Below, piece after piece: positions 36,643 to 45,722 of a DNA stretch of 64,000 nucleotides (its first letter is position 1; each line of letters starts with the position of its first letter). Position numbers and translations under genes: made by a program. Below the pieces are notes generated by a model that worked only from the letters and a program-made list of their open reading frames with translations, made no database searches and was not told the origin of the DNA. Source of the stretch: CAZHPA01 sp964533945 (GTDB lineage Bacteria > Bacillota > Clostridia > Lachnospirales > WRBF01); NCBI GenBank assembly GCA_964533945.1, contig CAZHPA010000005.1, forward strand, positions 19,203 to 83,202, written 5' to 3'.

Positions 36643-37485
36643 TTATTTTGGTTTATATATATGTGTTCTTGAAAGTTGTTTAACAGAATATTCATATTGG
36701 CTATTTGCGAACGCTGTATACAATATATCTATTATATTAAGTTGAGAAATTCTTGAAGACATAGCGCCACTTCTAAAAATTGATTCGTTTGCTGCAACAT
36801 AAAGTGAATAGTCGCTATATTCCGATATTGCAGTTAATCCATATTTTACTATAGTAATTACTGGCGCTCCCGATTCTCTTGCGGCTTTGGCACATTCAAT
36901 CATTTCGATTGTTTGGCCTGAATATGTTATTATTATTGCAACGTCATCTTTACGCATATTTCGTGCCTGCAAAAGCTGTGCGTGCCAATCTTCGCTTATT
37001 ACACAAGGTTTATTTAACCTTAAAAACTTTAAATAGGCATCTTTTGCAACAAGCAATGAAGAACCTACGCCAAAAAGGCATATGCTTCTGCAATTAATAA
37101 TTAATTTAACACAGCTTTCTAAAGTTTTTAAATTTGTTAAGTCTTTTGTGTTTTCAAGGCAAACTACATTTTTATAAGTTACCTTTTCAACTATGTCGGT
37201 TAGGCTATCGTGGCGTGTTATTTCTTTTTTTTCGGCAAATTGATTTTGCTTGCCAAGTGCAAGCTCACAAATCATAACTTTACGAAAATCTTTATACCCG
37301 TCGAATCCTAATTTTTTACAAAGCCTTATTATCGAGGCAGCTGAAGCAAATGTATGCTCTGAAAGCTTATGTATGTTATCGTCAGCTACAAGCTCGGCGT
37401 TTTCTAAAATGTATTTTATTATTGAAGCTTCAGTTGGGCTTGCATTTTTCTTATATGCATTAAGCCTTGCAAAAACGCTCTTCAT
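36643..37485 (-). CDS. murR: MurR/RpiR-family regulator
   Basis: 280 residues: N-terminal RpiR helix-turn-helix (SPTEASIIKYILENAE, FASAASIIRLCKKLGFDGYKDF) and a C-terminal SIS sugar-phosphate-binding domain (FGVGSSLLVAKDAYLKFLRL, TYSGQTIEMIECAKAA). Probably represses the mur genes and is released by MurNAc-6-phosphate, as in E. coli and Staphylococcus. First gene of the murR-murQ-murP unit, divergent from mupG. Confidence 0.92.
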   Translation of the reverse strand: MKSVFARLNAYKKNASPTEASIIKYILENAELVADDNIHKLSEHTFASAASIIRLCKKLGFDGYKDFRKVMICELALGKQNQFAEKKEITRHDSLTDIVEKVTYKNVVCLENTKDLTNLKTLESCVKLIINCRSICLFGVGSSLLVAKDAYLKFLRLNKPCVISEDWHAQLLQARNMRKDDVAIIITYSGQTIEMIECAKAARESGAPVITIVKYGLTAISEYSDYSLYVAANESIFRSGAMSSRISQLNIIDILYTAFANSQYEYSVKQLSRTHIYKPK

Positions 37486-37569
37486 TTTTCCTCCTCCCCA
37501 CTTAAGCTACACATACTTTGTTGAACTTTGTTTATAATTTAATTTTAAATTATGTAAACATAGTTTGCA

Positions 37570-37603
37570 ATTGAAATTATTAATTATGAAACTAAATTTC
37601 AAT
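37570..37603 (-). promoter_or_regulatory. Inverted repeat, candidate MurR operator
   Basis: ATTGAAATT (37570-37578)/AATTTCAAT (37595-37603), perfect, 9 bp per arm, between murR and mupG. RpiR-family sites often contain TGAAA and TTTCA half sites, which are both here. It lies closer to murR. Confidence 0.55.
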
Positions 37604-37707
37604 ACTTTGAAACGGTCTAAGTAATATATTATAATGTTGCTGTATTTTACGTAGTGCGTTTTATGCAAAATATACTAAATACTGAAACTTGCATATAATA
37701 AATTTTA

Positions 37708-37736
37708 TTGATATGAAATACATTTAATGATATAAT
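37708..37736 (+). promoter_or_regulatory. Promoter of mupG
   Basis: TTGATA (37708-37713), 17 nt, TATAAT (37731-37736), 34 nt before the start codon. Confidence 0.75.
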
Positions 37737-37770
37737 TTATTAAAATTTAACAAACAATGGTGATAATAAT

Positions 37771-38817
37771 ATGTTTGGACGTTCTGTTTATTTATCTTCT
37801 TTCGACGATGAAAATATAAAAGAAAATTTAAAAAAATTAAAGCCGGGGTTTGTCTTTAGCTCATTTCATATAAGCGAAGAATTTAGCCATAGCTATTGTT
37901 TAAAAGCGAAAGAAATGTGCCTATGGCTTTGTGAAAATGGGTTTGAAATAATTGCGGATGTTTCTAAAAAGACTTTAGAAAAATTTAACTGCAAAAGCTT
38001 ATTACATTTTGCGGATGAAATGAATATTTCGGTTTTACGAATTGACTATGGGTTTACACATGAAGAAATAAAAAATGCTGCAAAAAGTATGCCTGTTGCA
38101 GTTAATGCATCTACAGTTGATAATGAAATTGCAAAAGACATCTTGAATTCTGGAAGTTTCGAAAAAGACGTTTATGCTATACATAATTTTTATCCAAGAC
38201 CGGAAACAGGGCTTGATGTTGAATTTTTCAACAACTTGAATTTTAAATTAAAAGGCGATGGAATTAAAGTTTTAGCTTTTATTGCCGGAGATGAAAATTT
38301 AAGAGCCCCTATTTATAAAGGACTTCCAACTTTGGAAAAGCACAGAAATGTTTTACCTTATATAGCATTTTTAGATATGATTAAAAACTACAGCATTGAC
38401 CATGTTTTATTGGGCGACCCCGGAATTTCAAATTTGCAGGCAAATTTAATAGATGAATATTTATCAACGGGCGTTATTTGCATTCCTTGCTGTATTGATG
38501 ATGAATTTAAAGAGCTTTACGGGAAAACATTTACAATTAGATACGACAGCCCTTCAAGCATTGCTAGATTTTTAGAAAGCCGTGAATACAGCACTTTTGG
38601 AAAAGTTATAAATCCTAGAAACTGCATCGAAAGAAAACGTGGTAGCATTACTATTGACAATATAGGTTATGCTAGGTATTCGGGGGAAATTCAGCTTGTT
38701 AAGCGTGATTTTGGAGCGAATAAAAATGTTAATGTTATTGGAAAAGTTAAAGAGGAATATTTAGGGCTTTTAGATTGCTTAATGAATGGGGAAAAATTCA
38801 AATTAATTGGAGTTTGA
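37771..38817 (+). CDS. mupG: DUF871-family 6-phospho-N-acetylmuramidase (MupG-like)
   Basis: 348 residues with the DUF871 layout: FGRSVYLSSF at the start, a TIM-barrel with IADVS, RIDYGF, and HNFYPRPETGLD, then a small C-terminal beta domain (IDNIGYARYSGEIQLVKRDF). MupG of Staphylococcus cleaves MurNAc-6-phosphate-GlcNAc after PTS import; the adjacent murP, murQ and murR support the same role. Divergent from murR with its own promoter. Ribosome binding site is weak (GGTGATAATA). Confidence 0.9.
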   Translation: MFGRSVYLSSFDDENIKENLKKLKPGFVFSSFHISEEFSHSYCLKAKEMCLWLCENGFEIIADVSKKTLEKFNCKSLLHFADEMNISVLRIDYGFTHEEIKNAAKSMPVAVNASTVDNEIAKDILNSGSFEKDVYAIHNFYPRPETGLDVEFFNNLNFKLKGDGIKVLAFIAGDENLRAPIYKGLPTLEKHRNVLPYIAFLDMIKNYSIDHVLLGDPGISNLQANLIDEYLSTGVICIPCCIDDEFKELYGKTFTIRYDSPSSIARFLESREYSTFGKVINPRNCIERKRGSITIDNIGYARYSGEIQLVKRDFGANKNVNVIGKVKEEYLGLLDCLMNGEKFKLIGV

Positions 38818-38820
38818 TAT

Positions 38821-39160
38821 TTAAAGCTTAACATTATAAGGTTAGCAGACATTCAAAAGCCAAGTGCCTGTCGTATTTTATGTTAGTTGTTTAAAGCTTG
38901 ACATTTTAAGACAGACAGACGTTCAAAGAACGAACGTCTGTTGCGTGTTATCTTTATTACTTCTAAAACCTGACATTATAAGGTTGACAGACGCTCAAAA
39001 ACCGAGCGTTTGCCGTGTGTTATTCCTATTGTTTCTAAAACCTGACATTTTATTGACGTTTTTTAGCATGTTTTTTATGTTATAATGCTATTGTTAAAAA
39101 TTATATAAACAACTTAATTAATCGGGCAGACATTTATATATTAAATGTTTGCCTTTGTTA
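38821..39160 (+). repeat. Tandem hairpin repeat array downstream of mupG
   Basis: Three imperfect units of about 65-70 nt (starts near 38821, 38890, 38960) plus a partial fourth, each with TRACATT followed by a stem-loop. Stem pairs seen: GACGTTC/GAACGTC (38929-38952 area), GACGCTC/GAGCGTT (38990-39010 area), and at 39128-39148 GACATTT/AAATGTT with the same trailing GTTTGCC...GTTATT. The stems differ but stay paired. A 74-codon ORF across it is repetitive and has no ribosome binding site. Confidence 0.7.
39053..39086 (+). promoter_or_regulatory. Promoter-like element with long spacer, copy 1
   Basis: TTGACG (39053-39058) and TATAAT (39081-39086) separated by 22 nt. A closely similar stretch lies at 39196-39229. 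The long spacing suggests an activator-dependent promoter for the phage genes. Confidence 0.45.
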
Positions 39161-39195
39161 TTTTAAAAATGTTGCCTTTAAAACGTGGCGGTTTG

Positions 39196-39229
39196 TTGAC
39201 ATTTTTCGACATATTTTTTGTGATAATAT
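39196..39229 (+). promoter_or_regulatory. Promoter-like element with long spacer, copy 2
   Basis: TTGACA (39196-39201) and GATAAT (39222-39227), 20 nt apart, 40 nt before the first gene of the cassette. Aligns over about 33 bases with 39053-39086 (TTGAC, CAT, TTTTTT, ATAAT in register). Confidence 0.5.
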
Positions 39230-39268
39230 AAAAGCATAGAAAAGGGAAATTAAAAGGAGGAATATTTC

Positions 39269-39688
39269 GTGAAGCTACCTAAAGTTGTTTACAGATATAT
39301 TGAATACGAACTGTTTCACTACGAAGAATATAAAAAGGAATTGTTGCTTGAAAGAGAGAGAATTTTGGAAAGCTACTCGTCATCTATTGGTGCCGAAATT
39401 CGTGGAAGCCAAAAAACCGACGCAACGCAAAGAAAGGTAATTAATCTTATGGAATCGACGGCTGTTTTGTCCCTTGAAAGAAAAATACGGGCTATTGATT
39501 ATACGCTTGCAACTCTTTCCAAAACCCATGCTATGCTATTTAACGCATTGTATAACCAAAAAAGAACCGATATTTACAAAATTTGCAATGAGTTATCTAT
39601 TTCAAAAGAAACCTACGCACGCTATAAGCAGCATATAATACACAATGTTGGAAAAGAACTTGGAATTTTCAGTGGTATTGGGGTTTAG
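39269..39688 (+). CDS. Phage late-gene regulator, RinA/ArpU-like
   Basis: 139 residues. N-terminal helical part with DATQRKVINLMES and SLERKIRAID, and a C-terminal sigma-region-4-like helix-turn-helix (DIYKICNELSISKETYARYKQHIIHNVGKELGI). This is the layout of RinA, ArpU and related activators that turn on packaging and structural genes and normally sit just before terminase, as here. GTG start behind AGGAGG. Assignment by form and position. Confidence 0.75.
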   Translation: MKLPKVVYRYIEYELFHYEEYKKELLLERERILESYSSSIGAEIRGSQKTDATQRKVINLMESTAVLSLERKIRAIDYTLATLSKTHAMLFNALYNQKRTDIYKICNELSISKETYARYKQHIIHNVGKELGIFSGIGV

Positions 39689-39714
39689 AAAACTTAAAAG
39701 AGAGAGGTGGTGGA

Positions 39715-40341
39715 ATGCCTAAGAAAAAAGAAACCAATAAGCAGCAAGCCGAATTAACGCTTTTTGAAAAAAGCTTTTGCATTAGTTACATTCAAACTTT
39801 TAATGCAACGCAAGCAGCATTAAACGCTGGCTGTTCAATTGCCGACGCATATGAAACCGGACAGCACTTATTGCAAACACCCCGCATTAAAGCTGAAATT
39901 GAAAAGCTTAAAGAAATTAAAAGCGAAATGCTTGTATTTGATAAAGAAGACATACTTTTAAAGCAGATGAAAATAGCATTTGCCGACATTACAGATTTTG
40001 TGCAATTTGGAACAGAGGAAGTTGTAGTTGTCGATAAAAAAACTAACGAACCTCAAACTAAATTAATTAATTCTGTTTACTTGAAAGATTCCAAAAAGGT
40101 TGATGGTGGAATTATTGATGAAGTTTACTGCACATCAACGGGTGTTGCAAGAATTAAGCTTGCCGACAGGCAAAAAGCTTTAGATTGGCTTTCTAAATAT
40201 TTTAAAATGTATCCTCTTGATGAGCATAAAATCGAGTACGACAGGCAGAAGCTTCTTACTGAAAAGAAAGGAAAACACGAACCGATTGAAATAAATATCA
40301 AAACGGCTAAACCCAAAGAAGAAGAGGGAGAAAATCAATGA
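39715..40341 (+). CDS. terS: Terminase small subunit
   Basis: 208 residues. The N-terminal domain is a terminase-2-type helix-turn-helix (KSFCISYIQTFNATQAALNAGC..AYETGQHLLQTPRIKAEI), followed by KEDILLKQMKIAFADITDF, typical for phages of the SPP1 and PBSX kind. Recognises the packaging site. Highly charged C-terminus. Ends at the start of terL. Confidence 0.9.
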   Translation: MPKKKETNKQQAELTLFEKSFCISYIQTFNATQAALNAGCSIADAYETGQHLLQTPRIKAEIEKLKEIKSEMLVFDKEDILLKQMKIAFADITDFVQFGTEEVVVVDKKTNEPQTKLINSVYLKDSKKVDGGIIDEVYCTSTGVARIKLADRQKALDWLSKYFKMYPLDEHKIEYDRQKLLTEKKGKHEPIEINIKTAKPKEEEGENQ

Positions 40342-41577
40342 ATGAATAAGCTAATTAATCCTCATTTTGAACATTATTTGCATGATTGGCAACATAAATT
40401 TTATTTTTTAGTCGGGGGTTACGGTTCGTCTAAAAGCTATCATACTGCTTTAAAAATTGTTTTAAAGCTTTTGCAAGAAAAGCGAACAGCTTTAGTTGTG
40501 CGTCAAGTTTTTGATACACTTAGAAATAGTTGCTTTTCATTGCTTTGCGAAATAATAGACGAACTTATGCTTGATGAGTATGTTAGCTATACCGTTTCCC
40601 CTATTCAAATTAAGTTTTCAAATGGTTCGGTTATATTGTTTAAAGGAATGGACAGACCAGAAAAGCTTAAATCTATTAACAACGTTACAATTGCTTGGCT
40701 TGAAGAATGTGCAGAACTTTCATATGGGGGATTTAAAGAAATTTTAGGAAGACTTAGGCACAAAACATTGCCGCTTCACTTTATTTTAACAACTAACCCT
40801 GTTGGCAAAAATAATTGGGTTTACGAGCATTTTTTCATTAAGCTTAAAAATATACCTGCCAATTTTGAACAGCTGCTTTATGAAAGAAAAGAAATTTCGG
40901 TTGGAAATATGTACTTTAATCATTCAACGGTTGAAGATAATTTATTTGTTCAAGATGAATATGTTAAACAGCTTGATGAACTTTTAGAATACGACCCCGA
41001 TTTATACCGCATTGCAAGAGAGGGAAAGTTTGGAGTATGCACAAACGTTGTCCTTCCTCAATTTAAAATAGCTAGGCATTACGAAGTTATTGAAGCTATT
41101 AATAATTGCGAAAATATAGTTAGGCGTGTTGGTATGGATTTTGGCTTTGAAACAAGCTATAACGCCGTTGTTAGAATGGCGATTGACGAGCAGAGCAAGG
41201 TTTTATACATATATTGGGAATATTATAAAAACAAAATGACAGACGATAAAACAGCATTAGAGCTTTCGGAATTTAAAGTTACAAAAGAGCTGATTTTTGC
41301 AGATTGTGCCGAACCTAAAACTATTATGTATTTTAGGCAGCAAGGCTTTAAAATGATTGGCGCTAAAAAATTTCAAGGAAGCAGGCTTGAAAATTTAAAA
41401 AAGGTTAAACGCTTTAAACAAATTATTTGTTCTGAAAATTGCATTAATACAATTAAAGAACTTTCCGAATTAACTTATGCTAAAGATAAAAACGGATTTA
41501 TTATTCAAGACAAGTTCAACATTGACCCTCATACTTTAAGCGCTATTTGGTATGGGCTTGAAGGGGTTAAAATTTAA
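40342..41577 (+). CDS. terL: Terminase large subunit (PBSX/SPP1 type)
   Basis: 411 residues. ATPase part with Walker A-like GGYGSSKS (25-32), Walker B-like [12 protein letters not shown], and the coupling motif LTTNP. RNase-H-like nuclease begins at [14 protein letters not shown] with a metal aspartate, and continues with IFADCAEP. Motor that packages DNA into proheads. Start overlaps or abuts the terS stop. Confidence 0.93.
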   Translation: MNKLINPHFEHYLHDWQHKFYFLVGGYGSSKSYHTALKIVLKLLQEKRTALVVRQVFDTLRNSCFSLLCEIIDELMLDEYVSYTVSPIQIKFSNGSVILFKGMDRPEKLKSINNVTIAWLEECAELSYGGFKEILGRLRHKTLPLHFILTTNPVGKNNWVYEHFFIKLKNIPANFEQLLYERKEISVGNMYFNHSTVEDNLFVQDEYVKQLDELLEYDPDLYRIAREGKFGVCTNVVLPQFKIARHYEVIEAINNCENIVRRVGMDFGFETSYNAVVRMAIDEQSKVLYIYWEYYKNKMTDDKTALELSEFKVTKELIFADCAEPKTIMYFRQQGFKMIGAKKFQGSRLENLKKVKRFKQIICSENCINTIKELSELTYAKDKNGFIIQDKFNIDPHTLSAIWYGLEGVKI

Positions 41578-41619
41578 TATGGGTGGTGGGCGGGATTAAA
41601 ACAAAAGGAGGTGGCAAAA

Positions 41620-43040
41620 TGGACTACATGGACAGCATAAAAACCGAACTTAGCGGCATTTATGGGGAAGAAGTTTTAAAAGATTTATCGGAAATAATTC
41701 GCCTTTATGGAATGTATGACGGAGCAGGACAAAATTGGAGCATTGGACAACCCCTTGACTATATACCTACAAAAAAACGTACTAATTTTATTAAGAAGCT
41801 AATTAAAGAAGAAGCAAGGTTTTTGTTTGGAAAGACCCCTGAATTTACTTTTATTTCAAAAAGCGGACAAGATGTTTCTGGTGTTGAAGCATTTGTTAAT
41901 AGAGCGCTTGAGGAAAATTTGTTTTCTGAAAAAATTGTTAAAGCTGCAAGAGATTGTTTTATAGGTAAAAGAGTTGCTGTTAAGCTATCGTATGCAGAAG
42001 ATGAAGAAATGCCTATCAAAATTAACTTTGTTCCGTCGCTTGGATTTGTGTTTTCGCCTTACGATGACGATATTGACAAGCTGCAATCAATAATTTTCTT
42101 TCACGGGCTAAATGATAAGTCAATGAAAGGCGAGCAGCGCATTTGGAAACAAAAGTATTGGATTGAAAACGGGCGCTGCTTTTTAGATGAAGGTGTTTAC
42201 AATGGCTACGGTCAGTTGATTGAAAAACGTTTTAACAAACTTGATACAGGGCTTACGTTTATACCAGCAAAAGTTATTGTTAATGACGGCTTAACAGGAG
42301 ATTTGAAAGGTGAAAGTGACGTTGCGGAAATTGTTGAACTGCAAAATGTTTATAATAGAATTTCAAGCGATGATATTGATGCGCTTAAATTTAATATGTT
42401 TCCGCAAACCGTTGCCGTTAACGCAAGCGAAGACAGTCTAAACCGCATAAGTATATGCCCTTCGGCTTTAATTGATTTGCAACCCGAATATACAACCGGA
42501 GATGCCATACCTCAGCTTTATAAGCTTGAATCTAGTTTCAGCTATGACACAAGGGCAGAAAACGTTTTAAACAGGTTAAAAAGTGATATGCATGAACTTT
42601 TAAGCATTCCCAATCTAAGCCATAATGAACTTAGGTCTTTTGTTGCAAGCGGAAAAACATTAAAAGCTTTATATTGGCAACTTACAACACGCTGCGAGGA
42701 AAAGTTTTCCGCTTGGCGGCCTGCTTTAGTTTGGCTTGCTAAAAGCATTTTAAAAATGGGACAGCTTCATAATCTTTTTGAATTTGACATTCCTAAAGAT
42801 TTATCAATTGACGCTATAAACATCTACCCATTGCTTCAAGATGAACTTGATGAAAAGAAATCGGACATTGAAGCTGTTACACAAGGTGCTATGAGCAAAA
42901 AAGCTTATATTAAAAAATGGAACAAAGACTATAATGACTTAATGGCAGAAAAGGAAATTACAGAAATTAAAAAAGACTATATTGACTTAGCGTCAGAAAC
43001 AGCAGAAGAAAATTTAGAAGTTAAAGAGGAGGTGGAATAA
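41620..43040 (+). CDS. Phage portal protein (SPP1 gp6-like)
   Basis: 473 residues. The pattern FIKKLIKEEARFLFGKTPEF near the start and the long helical region GESDVAEIVELQNVYNRISSDD are seen in SPP1-type portals; a 12-subunit ring at the packaging vertex is the family role. ATG at 41620 has GGAGGTGG; the GTG at 41583 does not. The 3' end overlaps the next gene. Confidence 0.88.
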
Positions 43041-43522
43041 TGGACATTGAAGCTTTAAAGCAAATTGGAATTTTAGATGAGCAAGCGGAACAAATTTTAT
43101 GTATGCACAATTTAGCTTTAAAATCAGTTGAGGAACAAGCTGAAAAAAGTCGTTCTGAATTCGAACATAATTTAAAGTTTAAAACTGCACTTGAAAAACA
43201 ACTTGCAAGTTCAAAAGCCAGAAATGTGCAGCTTGTAAATTCGCTTTTAGACTATAATGCATTGTCGCTTGGAGATGATGGCGAAATTGTTGGGCTTGCA
43301 GAGCAATTAGAAAAAATTAAAAAAGAAGCGGATTATATGTTTTATGAAGAAACCGAAAAACAGCCCTATGCCTTTACAGGAAGCGTTGGAAGTTTTTTGC
43401 GTAAAGACAAAGATGTTAAAAATCCTTTTGCAAAAGAAAGCTTTAACTTAACAGAGCAAAGTAAAATATTTAAAGAAGACAAAGAGCTTGCGCAAACTAT
43501 GATAAGGCAGGCTTCTATTTAG
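43040..43522 (+). CDS. Phage scaffold protein (GP20-like)
   Basis: 160 residues: a central coiled-coil (SVEEQAEKSRSEFEHNLKFKTALEKQL), a short C-terminal segment with NPFAKESFNLTEQSKIF, as in phage minor structural GP20 scaffolds. It directs capsid assembly and is released before DNA entry. No prohead protease is present, in line with SPP1. Coupled to portal by overlapping stop and start. Confidence 0.82.
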   Translation: MDIEALKQIGILDEQAEQILCMHNLALKSVEEQAEKSRSEFEHNLKFKTALEKQLASSKARNVQLVNSLLDYNALSLGDDGEIVGLAEQLEKIKKEADYMFYEETEKQPYAFTGSVGSFLRKDKDVKNPFAKESFNLTEQSKIFKEDKELAQTMIRQASI

Positions 43523-43662
43523 TTAAGTTAGTTAAGACCAAATTAATCAAAAGTAAGTCAATCAAAGCAGAAAACTTTTAAGATTTTAATAAAACAGGCT
43601 TCCATATTAACAAAATAGCAATCTATCTAAAAATAAAATTAAAATAAAAAGGGGTTTTAAAT

Positions 43663-44625
43663 ATGGTAAATGATTTGTCTGCAATTATTGTTCCTGAACT
43701 TTTTGCACCTTACGTTTCACAGCGAACTATGGAAAAATCGGCGCTTGTGCAATCAGGAATTATAACTCAAAATGCACAGTTCGACTCGCTTGCTTCGCAA
43801 CCGACAGCAATTGTTAATATGCCATTTTTCGAAGATTTAATAGGGGAATCTGAACAAATTATTGAAGGCGCCAGTCTTAACACAACTAAAATTTCCCCAA
43901 TGAATGACAAAGCCGCAATAATTAGGCGCGCTAAAATGTGGAGTTCTACTGATTTAACAGCAGCTTTAAGCGGAGCAGACCCATCTGCGGCTATTGCTGA
44001 ATTGGTTGCCGGTTTTTGGGTTCGTGATATGCAAAAAGAATTAATTGCAATTTTAAATGGGGCATTTGGTTCTTCAAGTATGGTGGAAAACATTTTAGAT
44101 ATTTCAAACTTAACAGGAACTGCTGCAAAATGGTCTGGAAGTTCATTCATTGACGCACAGCAGCTTTTAGGAGATGCTTCCGAATATTTAACAGCAGTTG
44201 TTATGCACAGTAAAACAAAATCTGCACTTAAAAAGCAAAACCTTTTAGATTCTATACCTCCTTCTGAAAATGCAGGGTTTGACACGTATCAAGGTGTTAG
44301 AGTTATTGTTGACGACAGTTGTCCTGTTTCCGAAGATGTTTATACATCATATTTATTTGGGCAAGGAGCAATTGCATACGGCAATGGAAACCCAGCAGGC
44401 TTTGTTTCAATTGAAACAGATAGAGATAAAAAGAAAGGTTCCGGCGTTGACTATTTAATTAGCCGCAAAACTTTTATACTTCACCCAAGGGGAATTAAAT
44501 TTACATCTGCAAGCGTTGCATTGCCTGAAGGTCCTTCAAGAGCAGAACTTTCGCTTGACCAAAATTGGATACGTGTTTACGAGCCTAAGCAAGTTAGAAT
44601 TGTGCAGTTTAAACATAAGCTATAA
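43663..44625 (+). CDS. Major capsid protein
   Basis: 320 residues, HK97-fold type inferred. The start MVNDLSAIIVPELFAPYV, then MPFFEDLIGESEQI, the mid part SFIDAQQLLGD...AVVMHSKTKSALKKQNL and late YLISRKTFILHPRGIKFTSA are usual for phage capsid proteins of this kind. Ribosome binding site AAGGGG. A 140-nt gap separates it from scaffold; no gene is seen in the gap. Confidence 0.9.
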   Translation: MVNDLSAIIVPELFAPYVSQRTMEKSALVQSGIITQNAQFDSLASQPTAIVNMPFFEDLIGESEQIIEGASLNTTKISPMNDKAAIIRRAKMWSSTDLTAALSGADPSAAIAELVAGFWVRDMQKELIAILNGAFGSSSMVENILDISNLTGTAAKWSGSSFIDAQQLLGDASEYLTAVVMHSKTKSALKKQNLLDSIPPSENAGFDTYQGVRVIVDDSCPVSEDVYTSYLFGQGAIAYGNGNPAGFVSIETDRDKKKGSGVDYLISRKTFILHPRGIKFTSASVALPEGPSRAELSLDQNWIRVYEPKQVRIVQFKHKL

Positions 44626-44655
44626 TTTTGGCTAAAACACATAGAGGTGTTATTT

Positions 44656-44940
44656 ATGAATTTACAACAAAGGGAAATTTTAGCCAATCTAAAGCTTAAT
44701 TTACGTGAGGAAAAGTTCCCGTGCTTTAGTGACGATGAGCTTACATATGTTTTAAACAAATATAATTTTGATTTAGAGCGAACAACTTATGAATGCTTGG
44801 TTATGAAAGCACAAGACGATACAATAAGACTTCCTTCAGGACTATCAATTCAAAGCAGCAGAAACTATTGGCTTTCTATTGCTAAGCGGTATCGGCAAAA
44901 TGCAGGGGGCAGCATTAAAAGAGAAGGTGAAGAATATTAA
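44656..44940 (+). CDS. Phage head-tail connector (gp15/gp6-like)
   Basis: 94 residues, all-helical, with EEKFPCFSDDELTYVLNKYNFDLERTTYECLVMKAQDDTIRLPSG. Small connectors of this kind form the ring under the portal. GAGGTG precedes ATG 44656. Overlaps the next gene. Confidence 0.75.
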   Translation: MNLQQREILANLKLNLREEKFPCFSDDELTYVLNKYNFDLERTTYECLVMKAQDDTIRLPSGLSIQSSRNYWLSIAKRYRQNAGGSIKREGEEY

Positions 44941-45313
44941 AGCTAACATTGAATCAATACGGCAAAAAATTAAACGCAGTATTGAAACTTTCTCTAATAA
45001 AGTTAAAGTTTACCGCAACACAAAAAATGAATTTAATGAACCTTTGCCTTTAGAAGAAATTTTTATTGCCGAGATTTTGGGGCAATATTACAAAGGGCAA
45101 ATGCTTAGAATAGGAACAAGCACAAGCACAAAGGGAGCAATTAAAACTGAATATGCCGAAAGGTTTTTGACGATTATCGACCTTAATTCATTAAAGATTA
45201 AAGAGGGCGATTTTTTTATGCTTAACGGCATTAAATATAAAATTTTTGACTTAGGAAACGTTGAAAACATATATTTTGATTTTTCTATTGTTAGAACATC
45301 TTGGAATATTTGA
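44927..45313 (+). CDS. Phage head-closure protein
   Basis: About 128 residues, a beta-barrel-type head completion protein by position (between connector and HK97 gp10-like) and by pattern (GQYYKGQMLRIGTSTSTKGAI..IIDLNSLKIKEGDFFMLNGIKYKIFDLGN). Start is uncertain: ATG 44900 has no binding site; GTG 44927 overlaps one; ATT 44936, overlapping the previous stop (ATTAA), stands 8 nt after GAGAAGG and is the best placed. I list GTG. Confidence 0.7.
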   Translation: MKNIKANIESIRQKIKRSIETFSNKVKVYRNTKNEFNEPLPLEEIFIAEILGQYYKGQMLRIGTSTSTKGAIKTEYAERFLTIIDLNSLKIKEGDFFMLNGIKYKIFDLGNVENIYFDFSIVRTSWNI

Positions 45314-45323
45314 GGTGGTTTTA

Positions 45324-45671
45324 ATGGGTTTAACGCTTAACAGCTTAAAACTTGACAATTTTCTGCAGAGCAGTGAAAACCATGTTAAAGAAGCTATGTA
45401 CGCTACAGGGAAAAAAGCCGCTCTTGAGCTTGAAAGTGCTGCTAAATCAAGTGCGCCTTGGTTAGACAGGACAGGGCGTGCGCGGCGTAGCTTAACGGGC
45501 GAATGTACTATAGACGGCAATATGCTTATTATTTCTCTTTATGGCAAAGAAAAGCATTCGGTTCTCCTTGAACTTTGCAAAGAACAAAAGTTTTCTATAC
45601 TTGCTCCAGCCATTTACAAAAACTATGAAAACATACTGCATAAAATTACTGCATCTGCTTTTAACCCCTAA
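45324..45671 (+). CDS. Phage HK97 gp10-like tail-joining protein
   Basis: 115 residues with VKEAMYATGKKAALELESAAKSSAPWLDRTGRARRSLTG, the usual HK97 gp10 region (removed tail tip and RTG.R.S motif). GAGGTGG precedes the ATG. The gene ends inside a perfect 12-bp hairpin (45663-45690). Confidence 0.82.
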   Translation: MGLTLNSLKLDNFLQSSENHVKEAMYATGKKAALELESAAKSSAPWLDRTGRARRSLTGECTIDGNMLIISLYGKEKHSVLLELCKEQKFSILAPAIYKNYENILHKITASAFNP

Positions 45672-45690
45672 AGCCTTTGCTTTAGGGGTT
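45663..45690 (+). repeat. 12-bp hairpin in the cassette, second copy of the clp palindrome
   Basis: AACCCCTAAAGC (45663-45674)/GCTTTAGGGGTT (45679-45690), loop CTTT. It covers the stop of the gp10-like gene. Compared with 15811-15838, one base pair is changed on both sides (A-T to G-C), and the loop and the trailing TTGC are kept. Not followed by a T run. Confidence 0.75.
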
Positions 45691-45722
45691 TGCTATTAAA
45701 GAAAAAAGGAGGGGGGAAATTT

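Noticed and set aside
38864..39085. A 73-codon open frame across the hairpin repeats
   Set aside because: It arises from repeats with a length near a multiple of three, has no ribosome binding site and shows only repeated hydrophobic segments; better explained by the hairpin array.
38821..39160. CRISPR array
   Set aside because: Units are imperfect, adjacent copies have no constant repeat with unique spacers, and no cas gene is present.
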